A stretch of DNA of 64,000 nucleotides, from NCBI RefSeq assembly GCF_036588685.1, contig NC_086382.1, positions 5,555,001 to 5,619,000 on the forward strand. Reading direction: 5' to 3'. This DNA is from Mytilus trossulus. Lineage: Eukaryota; Mollusca; Bivalvia; Mytilida; Mytilidae. The translations under genes and the position numbers were made by a program. Below, piece by piece: positions 38,033-48,409 of the stretch (positions are counted from its first letter, which is position 1; every line of letters begins with the position of its first letter). The notes under the pieces are model-generated. The model made no database searches and was not told the DNA's origin. It was given only the letters and a program-made list of their open reading frames with translations.

Positions 38033-39420
38033 CTTGGTAACAACCAAATATTTGGATTTTACACTAATAAAATAATTTGATTTAATTTGATTTCATTTGG
38101 TGCCCTACTGTTCGCTCAATTTCTAAATGTTATACTGGAGGTATACACTAACACCTACGCAAAGAGATAAACTGTTTTAATTTCAAATCGAACACTGATA
38201 TGATCAATTGATGCTTGTTCACAAAATTCTCAGTAATAAAGCATCTAATTATCTATGTTGTCAAATTGTCAACCTACGTTAACAATGTATAAATTATAGT
38301 CTGCATTATACGTCACATTCAATAACATTTAAGTACTAGTTAAGTAAATAAAAACTGAAGCCCTACCTATCTATTGATTGCAGATGTCAATCTTTATTAT
38401 AATGTTTGAGCAAACATTCATACAAAGAAAGAAAGCATTCGGAAAACAGCTCTAAAGGTTCCCTGGAATATTTTGTTTTACAATTTATTGGTCATTACTC
38501 ATGATGTGTATAGGAAAACGCATTTGTACTTTTTCATAACACTGGTTGTTATGTGACCTTGACCTGGACTCTCATATCAACGCGTTTCACACATTTGTAC
38601 CTTGCCCTTTTTATGAGACTAGGACATTTAACACAGTTTCTGTACAAAGAATACTAGTAAATATGAATTAGAGTTATTGCAACTATTTTGTTATTTTAAC
38701 AAGAATATGTTCGATGGCTCGATACCCTAACTTGGTACAACAATGGATGAAAACTTTTTTCTTTTTTTACTTGACGGCAATTGATTGGAAATATGTCTCA
38801 AATATCTCAAACTACTAATGTTCTCTTTGTATTTGGAATCTGTGCATGATTTTTAATGGAATTATGAGACGTAGAAAATAATATTCAAGAAATACGTTAC
38901 TCTTACCGATAACAATCCCAGACAAACATAAACATGATAATATAAACATCTCCATAATTTTCTTTGCGTTATACCTGATAAAGCAGGTCGTGACCTACAC
39001 TGGAATCTTTATTCCATTCATGTACACTGCTATCTTATGATAATATACCATTTCCGAAAGTTTATGAATAGTTTGTAGATGGATTGAAGGATATTTATTT
39101 TCTTCTTCTTCAAAATATGAAGCTCTTGTCTTCGTTCTGCAAATTATACTCACTCTCATTTACTGGAGCAAACCAAACATTATTGTATTTGAACTCGGAA
39201 CTCTCTGTCCTATTCTGATATGTCTGATTTACTTAATAAATTTAATATCTCAATAAGTAGATGAATCCCATACACACTTACAGCCTTCCATAGTCATAGA
39301 CAAACTAACAGGATGATTTCGTATAAATAAAATGAGATATAATTGTTTCATCATGTTAACGAGAGCATTAGTTATAAAAGACCTTTTTAACAATTGTCGA
39401 AACCTACAGTTGAGAACAAA
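38033..39420. repeat. Segmental duplication, copy A
   Basis: Copy A is collinear with 39643-43610 outside two insertions in that copy. It opens with 'cttggtaacaaccaaatatt' and an aataaaat plus (TTGAT)-like tail that looks like a LINE 3' end. It then continues through a minus-strand signal-peptide exon to 'aattgtcgaaacctacagtt'. Confidence 0.85.
38907..38955 (-). CDS. Orphan signal-peptide first exon (copy A)
   Basis: ATG at 38955 opens MEMFILSCLCLSGIVI plus one base of a glycine codon, then the donor GTAAGAG. The sequence is a hydrophobic secretion signal. The phase (1) equals that of exon 1 of the lectin gene, so it could splice to the ShKT exon at 33721 and give a form without the TSP1-like module. 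No other exon of its own is visible downstream. It could equally be a relic of a lost paralogue. Confidence 0.5.
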
Positions 39421-39737
39421 TATAAGAGAATGACGGCACAACATTAAATTGTAACACACACAGAAAACTAAGCCCTAGACAAAATCCGACGAGAATAAGA
39501 AATATAACATAAATACTAAATACATGAATTTGGTATAGAAAACTACCGTGACACGTCTTCCAATAATATTAATTCAAACTGAAATATAAGAGGAAACAAA
39601 CGACACAAAAGAAACACAACGTTAAAATGTAACATTCACATGTCTTGGTAACAACCCAATAGTTTGATTTAACACCAGTAAAATGATTCGATTTGTTTTG
39701 TTTTGATTTGATTTGGTGCCATACTGCTCGCTTAATT

Positions 39738-40672
39738 AAGGTCTTTCCTTTTACAAAAGGGAAAGACCTTACTGTATTTCTTCTGTTTATTATTATTATT
39801 ATTATTCTTTTTCCGCCAAACTTTGACAAATTTAGCCGCGTTAACCGTAAGATGTGTCGCTTTCATGTTCACACTTTGTATCGGTGTCATGAATACCTAT
39901 CTGGAACTCACCCTGTTAGTCGAAATATTTTGTCGGTTCGGAGTAATCCCTCCGAAACCAAAAAACCTTGTTATCGTTCCAACACCGTAACCGTAATAGG
40001 TAGAAAAAAAACAAAGGGTGAAATTTGTTCAGGACCAGACCCCGGTTCTTCGTTACATTTGGATCGAAAAGATTCAACGACTCATTGGTAGGGTTATGCC
40101 CCTATGAAAATTAACCGGTGTCGGTTGACCACCAAAACTCAGAAACCGTAAGTCATAGACACCTAGGAGTTTCACCAATCATCATCAATTCATGTATCTT
40201 TGAAAAATACCTCAAGGTCAAATGTGTATGTTGACCTTGACCTTTGACCTACCACCTTGTTATGGAATAATCTCAGAAACCATTATACTTACAGAAGTTT
40301 TAAATAGTGGAAAATGTTTGGGTCATAAAGGCGCAACTTTGTTACATTTTGACCGAAGAGATTTGACCTTTTTTTAAGGGGCATAACACCTGTTTTAGGT
40401 TTCTGGAAAGACAAAATCATCTTTTACTATATAACCAAAGGTCCTAGACCCATGGGGTCTTCGGCAATGACATTGGGGACTTATGACCTTGACAAAGGTC
40501 AAAAGGTCAAAGGTCAAGGTCATGTCCCATATAGCGAATTTGGTGTTTTTGACCTTATTTAAAGGTTTTTCAGTGTATTTTAAAGCTTTTCAATACATTC
40601 TACGTCTATTTGAACATGTATTTTACATTACAAAAGGAAAGACCTCTCAATTGTTCAAGAACAATTGACAGT
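39738..40672. mobile_element. 935-bp non-autonomous element with terminal hairpins
   Basis: Copy A shows the empty site. TTAATT flanks the insert on both sides (39732-39737 and 40673-40678). The left end is a hairpin, AAGGTCTTTCCTTTT pairing with AAAAGGGAAAGACCTT. The right end has an inverted relative of the same sequence followed by the perfect hairpin CAATTGTTCAAGAACAATTG, then ACAGT. A 3' hairpin close to the terminus plus subterminal inverted repeats resembles Helentron-type non-autonomous elements, but the 6-bp duplication is not typical of them. No transposase ORF is present. The interior is rich in AGGTCA half-sites. Confidence 0.75.
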
Positions 40673-41454
40673 TTAATTTACAAATGTTATACTGGAGGCA
40701 CCAACACTTACACCTACGTAAGGAGATAAACTGGTTAAATTTCAAATCGAACATTGACATGCTTCTTCATAAAATTCTCAATAATAAAGCATCTATTTAT
40801 CTATGTTGTCAAATTGTCAACCTACCTTAACAATGTATATATTATACTCTGCATTATACAAAACATTCAATAACATATAAGTACTAGTATAGTATATAAA
40901 AACTGAAGCTCTACCGATCTATTGATTGCAGATGTCAATCTTTATTATAATGGTTGAGCAAACATTTCTACAAAAAAGGAAGCATTCGGAAAACAGCTCT
41001 AAAGGTTCCCTGGAATATTTTGCTTTACAATTTATTGGTCATTACTCATGATGTGTATAGGAAAACGCATTTGTACTTTTTTTCATAACACTGGTTGTTA
41101 TGTGACCTTGACCTGGACTTTCGTATCAACGCGTTTAACACATTTGTAGCTTGCCCTTTTTATGAAACTAGGACATTTAACACAGTTTCTGTACAAAGAA
41201 TACTAGTAAATATGAATTAGAGTTATTGCAACTATTTTGTTTTTTAACAAGAATATGTTCGATGGCTCGATACCCTAACTTGGTACAACAATGGATGAAA
41301 ACTTTTTCTTTTTTTACTTGACGGCAATTGATTGGAAATATGTCTCAAATATCTCAAACTACTAATGTTCTCTTTGTATTTGGAATCTGTTCATGATTTT
41401 TAATGAAATGATGAGACGTAGAAATTAATATTTAAGAAATAGGTTTTTTCTTAC

Positions 41455-41503
41455 CGATAACAATCCCAGACAAACATAAACATGATAATATAAACATCTC
41501 CAT
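41455..41503 (-). CDS. Orphan signal-peptide first exon (copy B)
   Basis: This has the same 16 residues plus one base as 38907-38955, with ATG at 41503 and donor GTAAGA. Conservation of the ATG, the hydrophobic core and the phase-1 donor in both copies argues that they were functional when duplicated. Whether they are transcribed is unknown. Confidence 0.5.
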
Positions 41504-41639
41504 AATTTTCTTTGCGTTATACCTGATAATGCAGGTCGTGACCTACACTGTAATCGTTATACCATTCATGTACACTGCTATCTTATGATAATATACTATT
41601 TCCTATAGTTTATGAAAGATTGATAAATTGTTGGTTGCT

Positions 41640-42050
41640 TAAACGTCCAGTGGCAAAGCAAATATTTCATGCATATTCAGGACGAGAACAAGTTCACAAT
41701 AAATACAATAGGTAGGTTGATACAATAGAGGCCATCTGGGATGATGGTCGGAGAAATTTGGACTGCCACCGGAAAAGGAGGGTATATTGGATAGGGACAG
41801 AATTTGTGCCTTGCAACAGGCCACCTACGGACCCCACAAAGGGTTGTTGCAAGGGTTGTTAACGTGCAAAGAGCGTGACACTCTCTTTACACGAGGCATC
41901 GGATTTAACGTCCCCCTTCTGACCGCACGTGACTGCGAACTTGATACATCCCGCACAGCCAAACGGACGCCCCACTTCGGCAAGCGTTTTATTGCCGGTC
42001 GGGAGAAGACCAAGTGACCATATTTTTATACCCCAGTCACCCTTGAAAGA
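41640..42050. repeat. GC-rich inserted segment
   Basis: This is the 5' part of the ~1.67 kb insertion in copy B and is visibly richer in G and C than its surroundings. It contains 'gcatcggatttaacgtcccc' and 'ggacgccccacttcggcaag'. I recall similar phrases from invertebrate repeats, but cannot name the family. Two overlapping ORFs (41787-42017 plus, 41825-42013 minus) have no recognised domain. Confidence 0.4.
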
Positions 42051-42059
42051 AGTGGGTCC

Positions 42060-43284
42060 ATTTAAACCTACATTTTACCCTTAGCTGAGACACAAATCAT
42101 TATTATTTATTAATTATTATATTGACTATTCGTATACCAAGACGTTGTGTTATAAGTTGGAAGTTTTGATGAGTTTAAACTCTAAATATGACAATAAATG
42201 GGTAAATTGGATTATTTTAATTTTGGAACAATGTTTACACTGTGAATGTCATTTCTGTTGTAGGGTCGTTAAAATGTAGTTATTGCCATTTGAGCAACTT
42301 ATTGATGTACCAAATAAACAAGGATGATTCTGTTCGGTAGCATTTAACTAAAAGACTGAACTAATTTTTATATGTATTATATGTAAAGTGTTCCGTACTT
42401 ATACATCCTCGGATTTCAAATGTTTGGCTTTGAGCGTTCCTGATGAAGGGAAATCCAGAAAAGCGGTTCGGACGCATGCAATTATTAAACGTGTTGTTTT
42501 CAATATTTGTATCTTAATGTATGGAATAAGTTTAACATTTTTACTATTGTGATATAAAGAATCTGATAAACATTTGACTCCTTTACCCGATATTTAGAAA
42601 GGGACCTTTCCGAAAGGTTACCAAAAGCAAATATTTATGAATTGAGTGTATATTAGTGAGTTTTCCAAAATATTGTCCAAGTTTTGCAACAAAGATCAAT
42701 ACGATGCCATACAATACAATTCAACTTATTGCAGCATATTCAAACAGACGATACCTCATAAAATCACTCAATCTTCTTCTATTTTAACCAAAATAAATGG
42801 ATTTGATATATCAGTGAGGGTACATCCTTATACATTTTTGTTTAAGTTACCTTTTAGTTTGCGTTGTTATGGTGCTGTCTTATTGATACATGGTCAAAAT
42901 TAACTTTCTTTTCACGGAATCTTTTTAGGAATATGACAGTTGTTGTACATTAAATTCGTTTGATGTGTTTCATTGTTTGATTTTGCCATTTGATTTGGTA
43001 CTTTTTGTTTAGACTTTTCCTCGGAGTTCCATATTTTGTTATTTTACATTTCAAAAGTTAAAACGCTACAGTTCATTTGAGGTTTGATATTTTTCTCCTG
43101 CCAACTATAAATATATATTGGAACCCTCTCATGTCTCCAAAACTTTAATCTCAATTGTAAAAATGTCAATTTAAAAATTGTAACTTACTGTCAACATTTA
43201 TGAGTGTGGGAAATAGTGCATTTATTGTCCGACGAATTTGTGTCAGTAGAAAATAATTCTAGATCGAACAGTTATAACAAAAAT
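42060..43284. other. Remainder of the insertion in copy B
   Basis: The only part recognised is 42930-43050, a partial copy of the repeat at 9089-9262. The 85-residue ORF at 42646-42903 overlaps repeat-like sequence. Confidence 0.4.
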
Positions 43285-43788
43285 CTGTAGGTGGATTGAA
43301 GGATATTTTTTTCCCTTCAAAATATGGAAGCTCTTGTCTTCTTTCTGCAAATTATACTCACTCTCATTTACTGGAGCAAACATTATTGTATTTGAACTCG
43401 GAACTTTCTGTCCTATTCTGATATGTCTGATTTACTTAATAAATTTAATATCTCAATAAGTAGATGAATTCCATACACAATAACAGCACTCTATAGTCAT
43501 AGACAAACTAACGAGATGATTTCGTATAAGTGACATGAGTTATATAATTGTTTGAGTATATTTACGAGAGCATTAGTTACATAAGACCTTTTTAACAATT
43601 GTCGAAACCTACAGTTGAGAAAGACTACGACAGGTAATTAGAGTGTAGGGGTCGTCTTAAGAATAAAAATTGAAAGTATTAGTATTAATCACTGTTGATT
43701 GTCTTCTTTGAAATTTATTTTGTTGGTTAAGAGTTAACTTTCCAACACACATATTCAGAGTTAGTGCATTTTAATCGTTGTGGTAATA

Positions 43789-43809
43789 CCCCCCCCCCCC
43801 CAAAAAAAA
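43789..43809 (+). repeat. Poly-C/poly-A homopolymer pair
   Basis: A run of about 12 C is followed by about 9 A. Such runs are often miscounted in assemblies. Confidence 0.85.
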
Positions 43810-44181
43810 AGATAAAATCTGATTATAAAAAAATGACAGTTATCTCCAATCGACTAAACCGAAATCAAATATAAAGGCCAACCAAAGTGTCAAAATATCA
43901 CATTATTTACTAAAAATTATATTGTGGCAAAGACGTACAAATTACCAACATATTCAGGTCTCAGTACAGGCGTACAAGACATGCGACAGGGTTTTATTAG
44001 TCTAATTGGATCCCTAACCTTCATTTTTTTTAAAGGTTCGAAAAAAAGAAAAGATTACAAAACCAAACCTTTGTCCAGGAAATGGGAAATAGAGAAACGA
44101 ATTCTGACTTGGTAACAACGAAACAAAATATAGAAATAAAATTGTAACATTAAAAAAACAACGATATTTGATCAACACGTA

Positions 44182-44949
44182 TGGCACGCCGTTATTATAT
44201 TTATTCAATTTCGAGATATCTTATTTAGTTAAAAAAGATATCTTAAAAACTAATTGAGATATCTTAAAAATAATTGAGATATCTAAATAACAAAATGAGA
44301 TATCTTATATATTAATTGAGATATCTGATTTATTGAATAATATATCTTATATTTTAAATAAGATATCTTATTAAAATGTTTATAAAGATATCTTATTAAA
44401 TATATAAGATATCTTATTCAAAATATAAGATATCTCTATAAATTTATAAGATATCTTATTAACTATATAAGATATCTTTTATATAGTTAATAAAAGAGAT
44501 ATCTTATTTACTTAATAAGATATCTTAAAAAATAATAGAGATATCTTATAAACTAATAGAGATATCTTATTTACTTTCAAATTAAAGATATCTTAATACT
44601 TAATAGAATATCTTGTTAATTAATAGAGATATCTTATAAACTTATAGAGATATCTTATTAACTTATAGAGATATCTTATAAACTTATAGAGATATATTAT
44701 AAACTTATAGAGATATCTTATAAACTAATAGAGATATCTTATAAACTAATAGAGATATCTTATAAGCTTTTAGAGATATCTTATGAACTTATAGAGATAT
44801 CTTATTTAATTGGTTATAAAGATATCTTATTTAATATATAAGAAATAAGATATCTTATAAAAATTAAAGATATCTTAATACTTAATAAGATATCTTGTTA
44901 AATAAATAATTGATCTTCAAATTTGAATAAATATAAAAACGGCGTGCCA
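44182..44949. mobile_element. TA-flanked inverted-repeat element filled with GATATC palindromes
   Basis: Terminal inverted repeats of about 32 bp start with TGGCACGCCGTT at 44182 and end with the inverse at 44949. Each is bordered by TA (44180-44181 and 44950-44951), the target duplication of Tc1/mariner-type transposons. The interior (about 44212-44897) is an irregular array of 20-28-bp units such as 'agagatatcttataaacta', with about 29 exact GATATC sites. There is no ORF. It is a MITE-like element with a satellite core. Confidence 0.85.
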
Positions 44950-45263
44950 TAAACACGGGCCCAAGTGAACTACAATGCTTAGCAATTTCCCCTTCTTGTA
45001 AGAAATCCAAATGCCATTTTCGGGAACGTGGGAAGGACTCTTCGACAAAGGTAAAATGTATTTTGATCTTATTAGACACGGACAATTATATCTATTAATC
45101 AGTTTGTTTTGACGATTATATAATTGAACTAGGGAACACATAAGTTGTTGGACTCCGGACCCCTGCTTGGCACTGTTCAAGACTTTGCAATGACAACAAG
45201 TTCTATAGTAGCTAACGAGTTGAAATATTAAATACATACGCAAATACGTAATGCTCAATTATT

Positions 45264-45620
45264 GTAATTAGTTATCAAAGGTACCAGGATTATAATTTAA
45301 TACGTCAGACGCGCGTTTCGTCTACATAAGACTCATCAGTGACGCTCATATCAAAATACTTATAAAGTCAAAAAAGTACAAAGATAAAGAGCATTGAGGA
45401 TCCAAAATACAAAAAAGTTGTGTCAAATACGGCTAGGGTCATCTATGCCTGGGATGAGAAAATCCTTAGTTTTCGAAAAATTCAAAGTTTTGTAAACAGA
45501 AAATTTATAAAAATGACCACATAATTGATATTCATGTCAACACCGAAGTGTTGACTACTGGGCTGGTGATAGCCTCGGGGACTAAACGTCCACCAGCAGT
45601 GGCATCGACCCAGTGGTGTA
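45264..45620 (+). repeat. Mytilus-type dispersed repeat, intact copy
   Basis: This runs from 'ggtaccaggattataattta' through 'agacgcgcgtttcgtctaca' and 'caacaccgaagtgttgacta' to 'cgacccagtggtgtaaatag'. A second copy begins immediately at 45640 and is split by the LINE, resuming at 48233. Further pieces lie at 48960-49140 and, inverted, at 23060-23290. Confidence 0.8.
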
Positions 45621-45752
45621 AATAGTTATCAAATTTAAGGTACCAGGATTATAATTTAATACGCCAGACGCGCGTTTCGTCTACATAAGACTCATCAGTG
45701 ACGCTCATATCAAAATATTTATAAAGCCAAAAAAGTACAAAGATGAAGAGCA

Positions 45753-48232
45753 TTTCTGACTATTTTGACATTACTAGAGGTGTGAAACAAGGGGATTCAT
45801 TAAGTCCTACTTTGTTCAATATTTTTATAAATGATATCACTAAAGGTTTGGAAGATGACAACTCAAGTCCATTGGAGATTATAAATAGTAAACTAGGCTC
45901 CCTCCTGTTTGCTGATGATCTGCTTTTACTATCAGAATCTAAGGAGGGTCTCCAAAATAGTCTAAATAAAGTTTCCATGTTTTGTGAAAACTGGCTGCTT
46001 TCTCTAAACATAAATAAAACAAAAAGTATGGTCTTTTCAACAACAAAGCAAAAGCCTGAAACATCTATACTTGTATATAAAAACAAAAAAATAGAGAATG
46101 TTTCAGAATATCCTTACTTGGGTCTGCTGATTAAATCAAATGGTAATCTTAGTCATAGTACAGCTGAATTAACAAAAAAGGCAAAAAAGGTTTTGTTTTC
46201 TATTAAAACATATACTAATTCTCTTGGCAGCCTTCTTAGTGAGACCTATATTGACTTATAATTCTGAAATAACATATTTGGACTCATATATAACATATTT
46301 CAAAGCTAAAAAATTCTTAAGGGTTCCGCGGAACCCAGTGTCTCGCCTACTTATGCTGTTAATTGCAGGATCAACAAAAGAGGAATAAAATCAATAAAAA
46401 TATTCCTCTTGATACTGTCTTATGATTCTAAGAAGCTTCTGTCCAAGTTTGGTAAAAATACAGTATGTTTTTAAAACTTTTTTAAAAAGTCCATTTATAA
46501 GTAAAATACAGATACTAGCTTTTGATCATAAACAAGCTTCTGTCCAAGTTTGGAACAACAAACTTTAACCACAGAGTGAATGCGTTGTTTCCTGGCAGAA
46601 AAAGTCCATTTAAAAGTAAAATGCACAAAAAATGGATTTATTTGTTAACAAAAATTACTTCTGGATACTATGTTATGATCATAAACAAGCTTCTGTCCAA
46701 GTTTTGTACAAACCCAGGATAGTTTAAGAAAGTTATTAAAATTTCAAAAGCTTTAACCACAGAGTGAATGTAATGTTTCCTGGCAGAAAAACTAAGTCCA
46801 TTTTTAACATGTTTAAGTAAAATATGGAAAAAATGGAATTTTATTTTTCCAAAATTTCCTTCTGGATACTATGTTATGATCATAAACAAGCTTCTGTCCA
46901 AGTTTTGTACAAACCCAGGATAGTTTAAGAAAGTTATTAAAATTTCAAAAACTTTAACCACAGAGTGAATGTAATGTTTCCTGGCAGAAAAACTATGTCC
47001 ATTTATAAGTAAAATACGGAAAAAATGGAATTTTATTTTTACAAAATTTACATCTGCATGCTATCTTATGAACATAAACAAGCTTCTGTCCAAGTCTGGT
47101 AGAAATCCAGTTTAGTTTAAGAAAGTTATTAAAATTTCAAAAACTTTAACCACAGAGTGAATATTTGTTGACGCCGCCGCCTACGCCGACGGAATGTAGG
47201 ATCGCTATGTCTCGCTTTTTCGACTAAAGTCGAAGGCTCGACAAAAAAGAGCTTTGGTTTCTGGAAAAAATGTGGACCCATTTAATTTTATTGACAAGAC
47301 TCCAATAGAAAACTTGCATCTTGGTTATTGCAAGTTTACCCTTGGCACTTACAAGAGTGCCTCAAATTTTGGTACAAGGAACGAATTGGGAAGACTGCCT
47401 ATTGAATGTCATATAAAAACCCAAACTATTATGTATTTAGCAAGGCTTTTCACCTCAAATTTGAATCCCTTATTACATGAATCTTTTCAATTAACTAAAA
47501 CTTTGGATGCTAGTGGCACCTATTCATGGTTCACTTTTGCAAAAGATATTCTTTCTGAATCTAACATTGATATAGATAGACTAAAAACCTGTGATAATTT
47601 AAAACAATTAAAAAATATTAAAAGCTATATTAAACCCCAAATAAACTCATACTACAACAACCTGTTGATAAATAAGTTAACATCTATTGATGATAAAAGT
47701 AAATTAAATTTTTATAAAGCACTTGAGCCAAATCTATTGATCAAACCTTACCTCTCTAACCCAAACTTTGAATTTAGAAAATTAATTACAAAACTTAGAA
47801 TCAGTGACCATTCATTATTAATTGAAAAAGGGAGGCATTTTAAAATTCCTCGCGAAGAGAGACTTTGCAAAAAATGTAAAGTACTAGATGATGAGAAACA
47901 TTTCCTAATAAATTGTTCTCATAATTCAAATATTAGATTAACATATTTTGATTGCATTAATAGAGAAAGTAATTTATTTGCTAATCTCACTGACAATGAC
48001 AAAGTTATATATATATATACTTAACCCATCAACACCAACACAAGTGAATAAACTAGGATCCTTTATAAAAAAGTCAATGGAACTGAGGACAGGGGACCCT
48101 TTAATATTTACCTGAATTTGTGTATATATATTGAGTTACTTAGTTATTGTCTTTATTTGTTCTTGTTGTTGTTATATGTCACAAACTGTAAAGTTTATAT
48201 GGCAATAAAACTTTGAATTGAATTGAATTGAG
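45753..48232 (+). mobile_element. 5'-truncated LINE, itself interrupted
   Basis: The LINE splits the repeat copy that starts at 45640. The neighbouring intact copy shows the empty site (agcattgaggatcc). It starts inside the reverse transcriptase, as expected of incomplete target-primed reverse transcription. Motifs are RGVKQGDSLSPTLFNIFIND (45775-45840), the catalytic LLFADDLLLLS (45905-45940), SLNINKTKS and EYPYLGLLI. After the insertion come NVDPFNFIDKTPIENLHL and the C-terminal knuckle EERLCKKCKVLDDEKHF. It ends in a polyadenylation-like 'gcaataaaac' and TTGAA repeats. A frameshift near 46245 and the insertion make it non-functional. Confidence 0.88.
46313..47242. mobile_element. Tandem-core element inserted in the LINE
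   Basis: Reverse-transcriptase coding sequence stops after FKAKK and resumes with RALVSGKN, so about 930 bp were inserted. Near the left end is the perfect 16-bp palindrome GGGTTCCGCGGAACCC (46321-46336). Near the right end is a hairpin around CGACTAAAGTCG. The core has four to five units of 150-200 bp, marked by 'aacaagcttctgtccaag' at about 46531, 46685, 46884 and 47077. This matches the general plan of bivalve pearl-type elements. Confidence 0.75.
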
Positions 48233-48409
48233 GATCCAAAATACCAAAAAGTTGTGCCAAATACGGCTAAGGTAATCTATGCCTGGGATGAGAAAATCCT
48301 TAGTTTTCGAAAAAATCAAAGTTTTGTAAACAGGAAATTTATAAAAATGACCTCATAATTGATATTCATGTCAACACCGAAGTGTTGACTACTGACATTA
48401 GAACTAGAA

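Larger units (their letters stand above)
39643..43610. repeat. Segmental duplication, copy B, with two insertions
   Basis: Copy B matches copy A in three blocks, about 39643-39737, 40673-41615 and 43285-43610. The gaps are a 935-bp element (39738-40672) and a ~1.67 kb insertion (41617-43284). Confidence 0.85.

Noticed and set aside
42646..42903. 85-residue ORF
   Set aside because: It lies within an insertion made of dispersed repeat sequence and no domain is visible.
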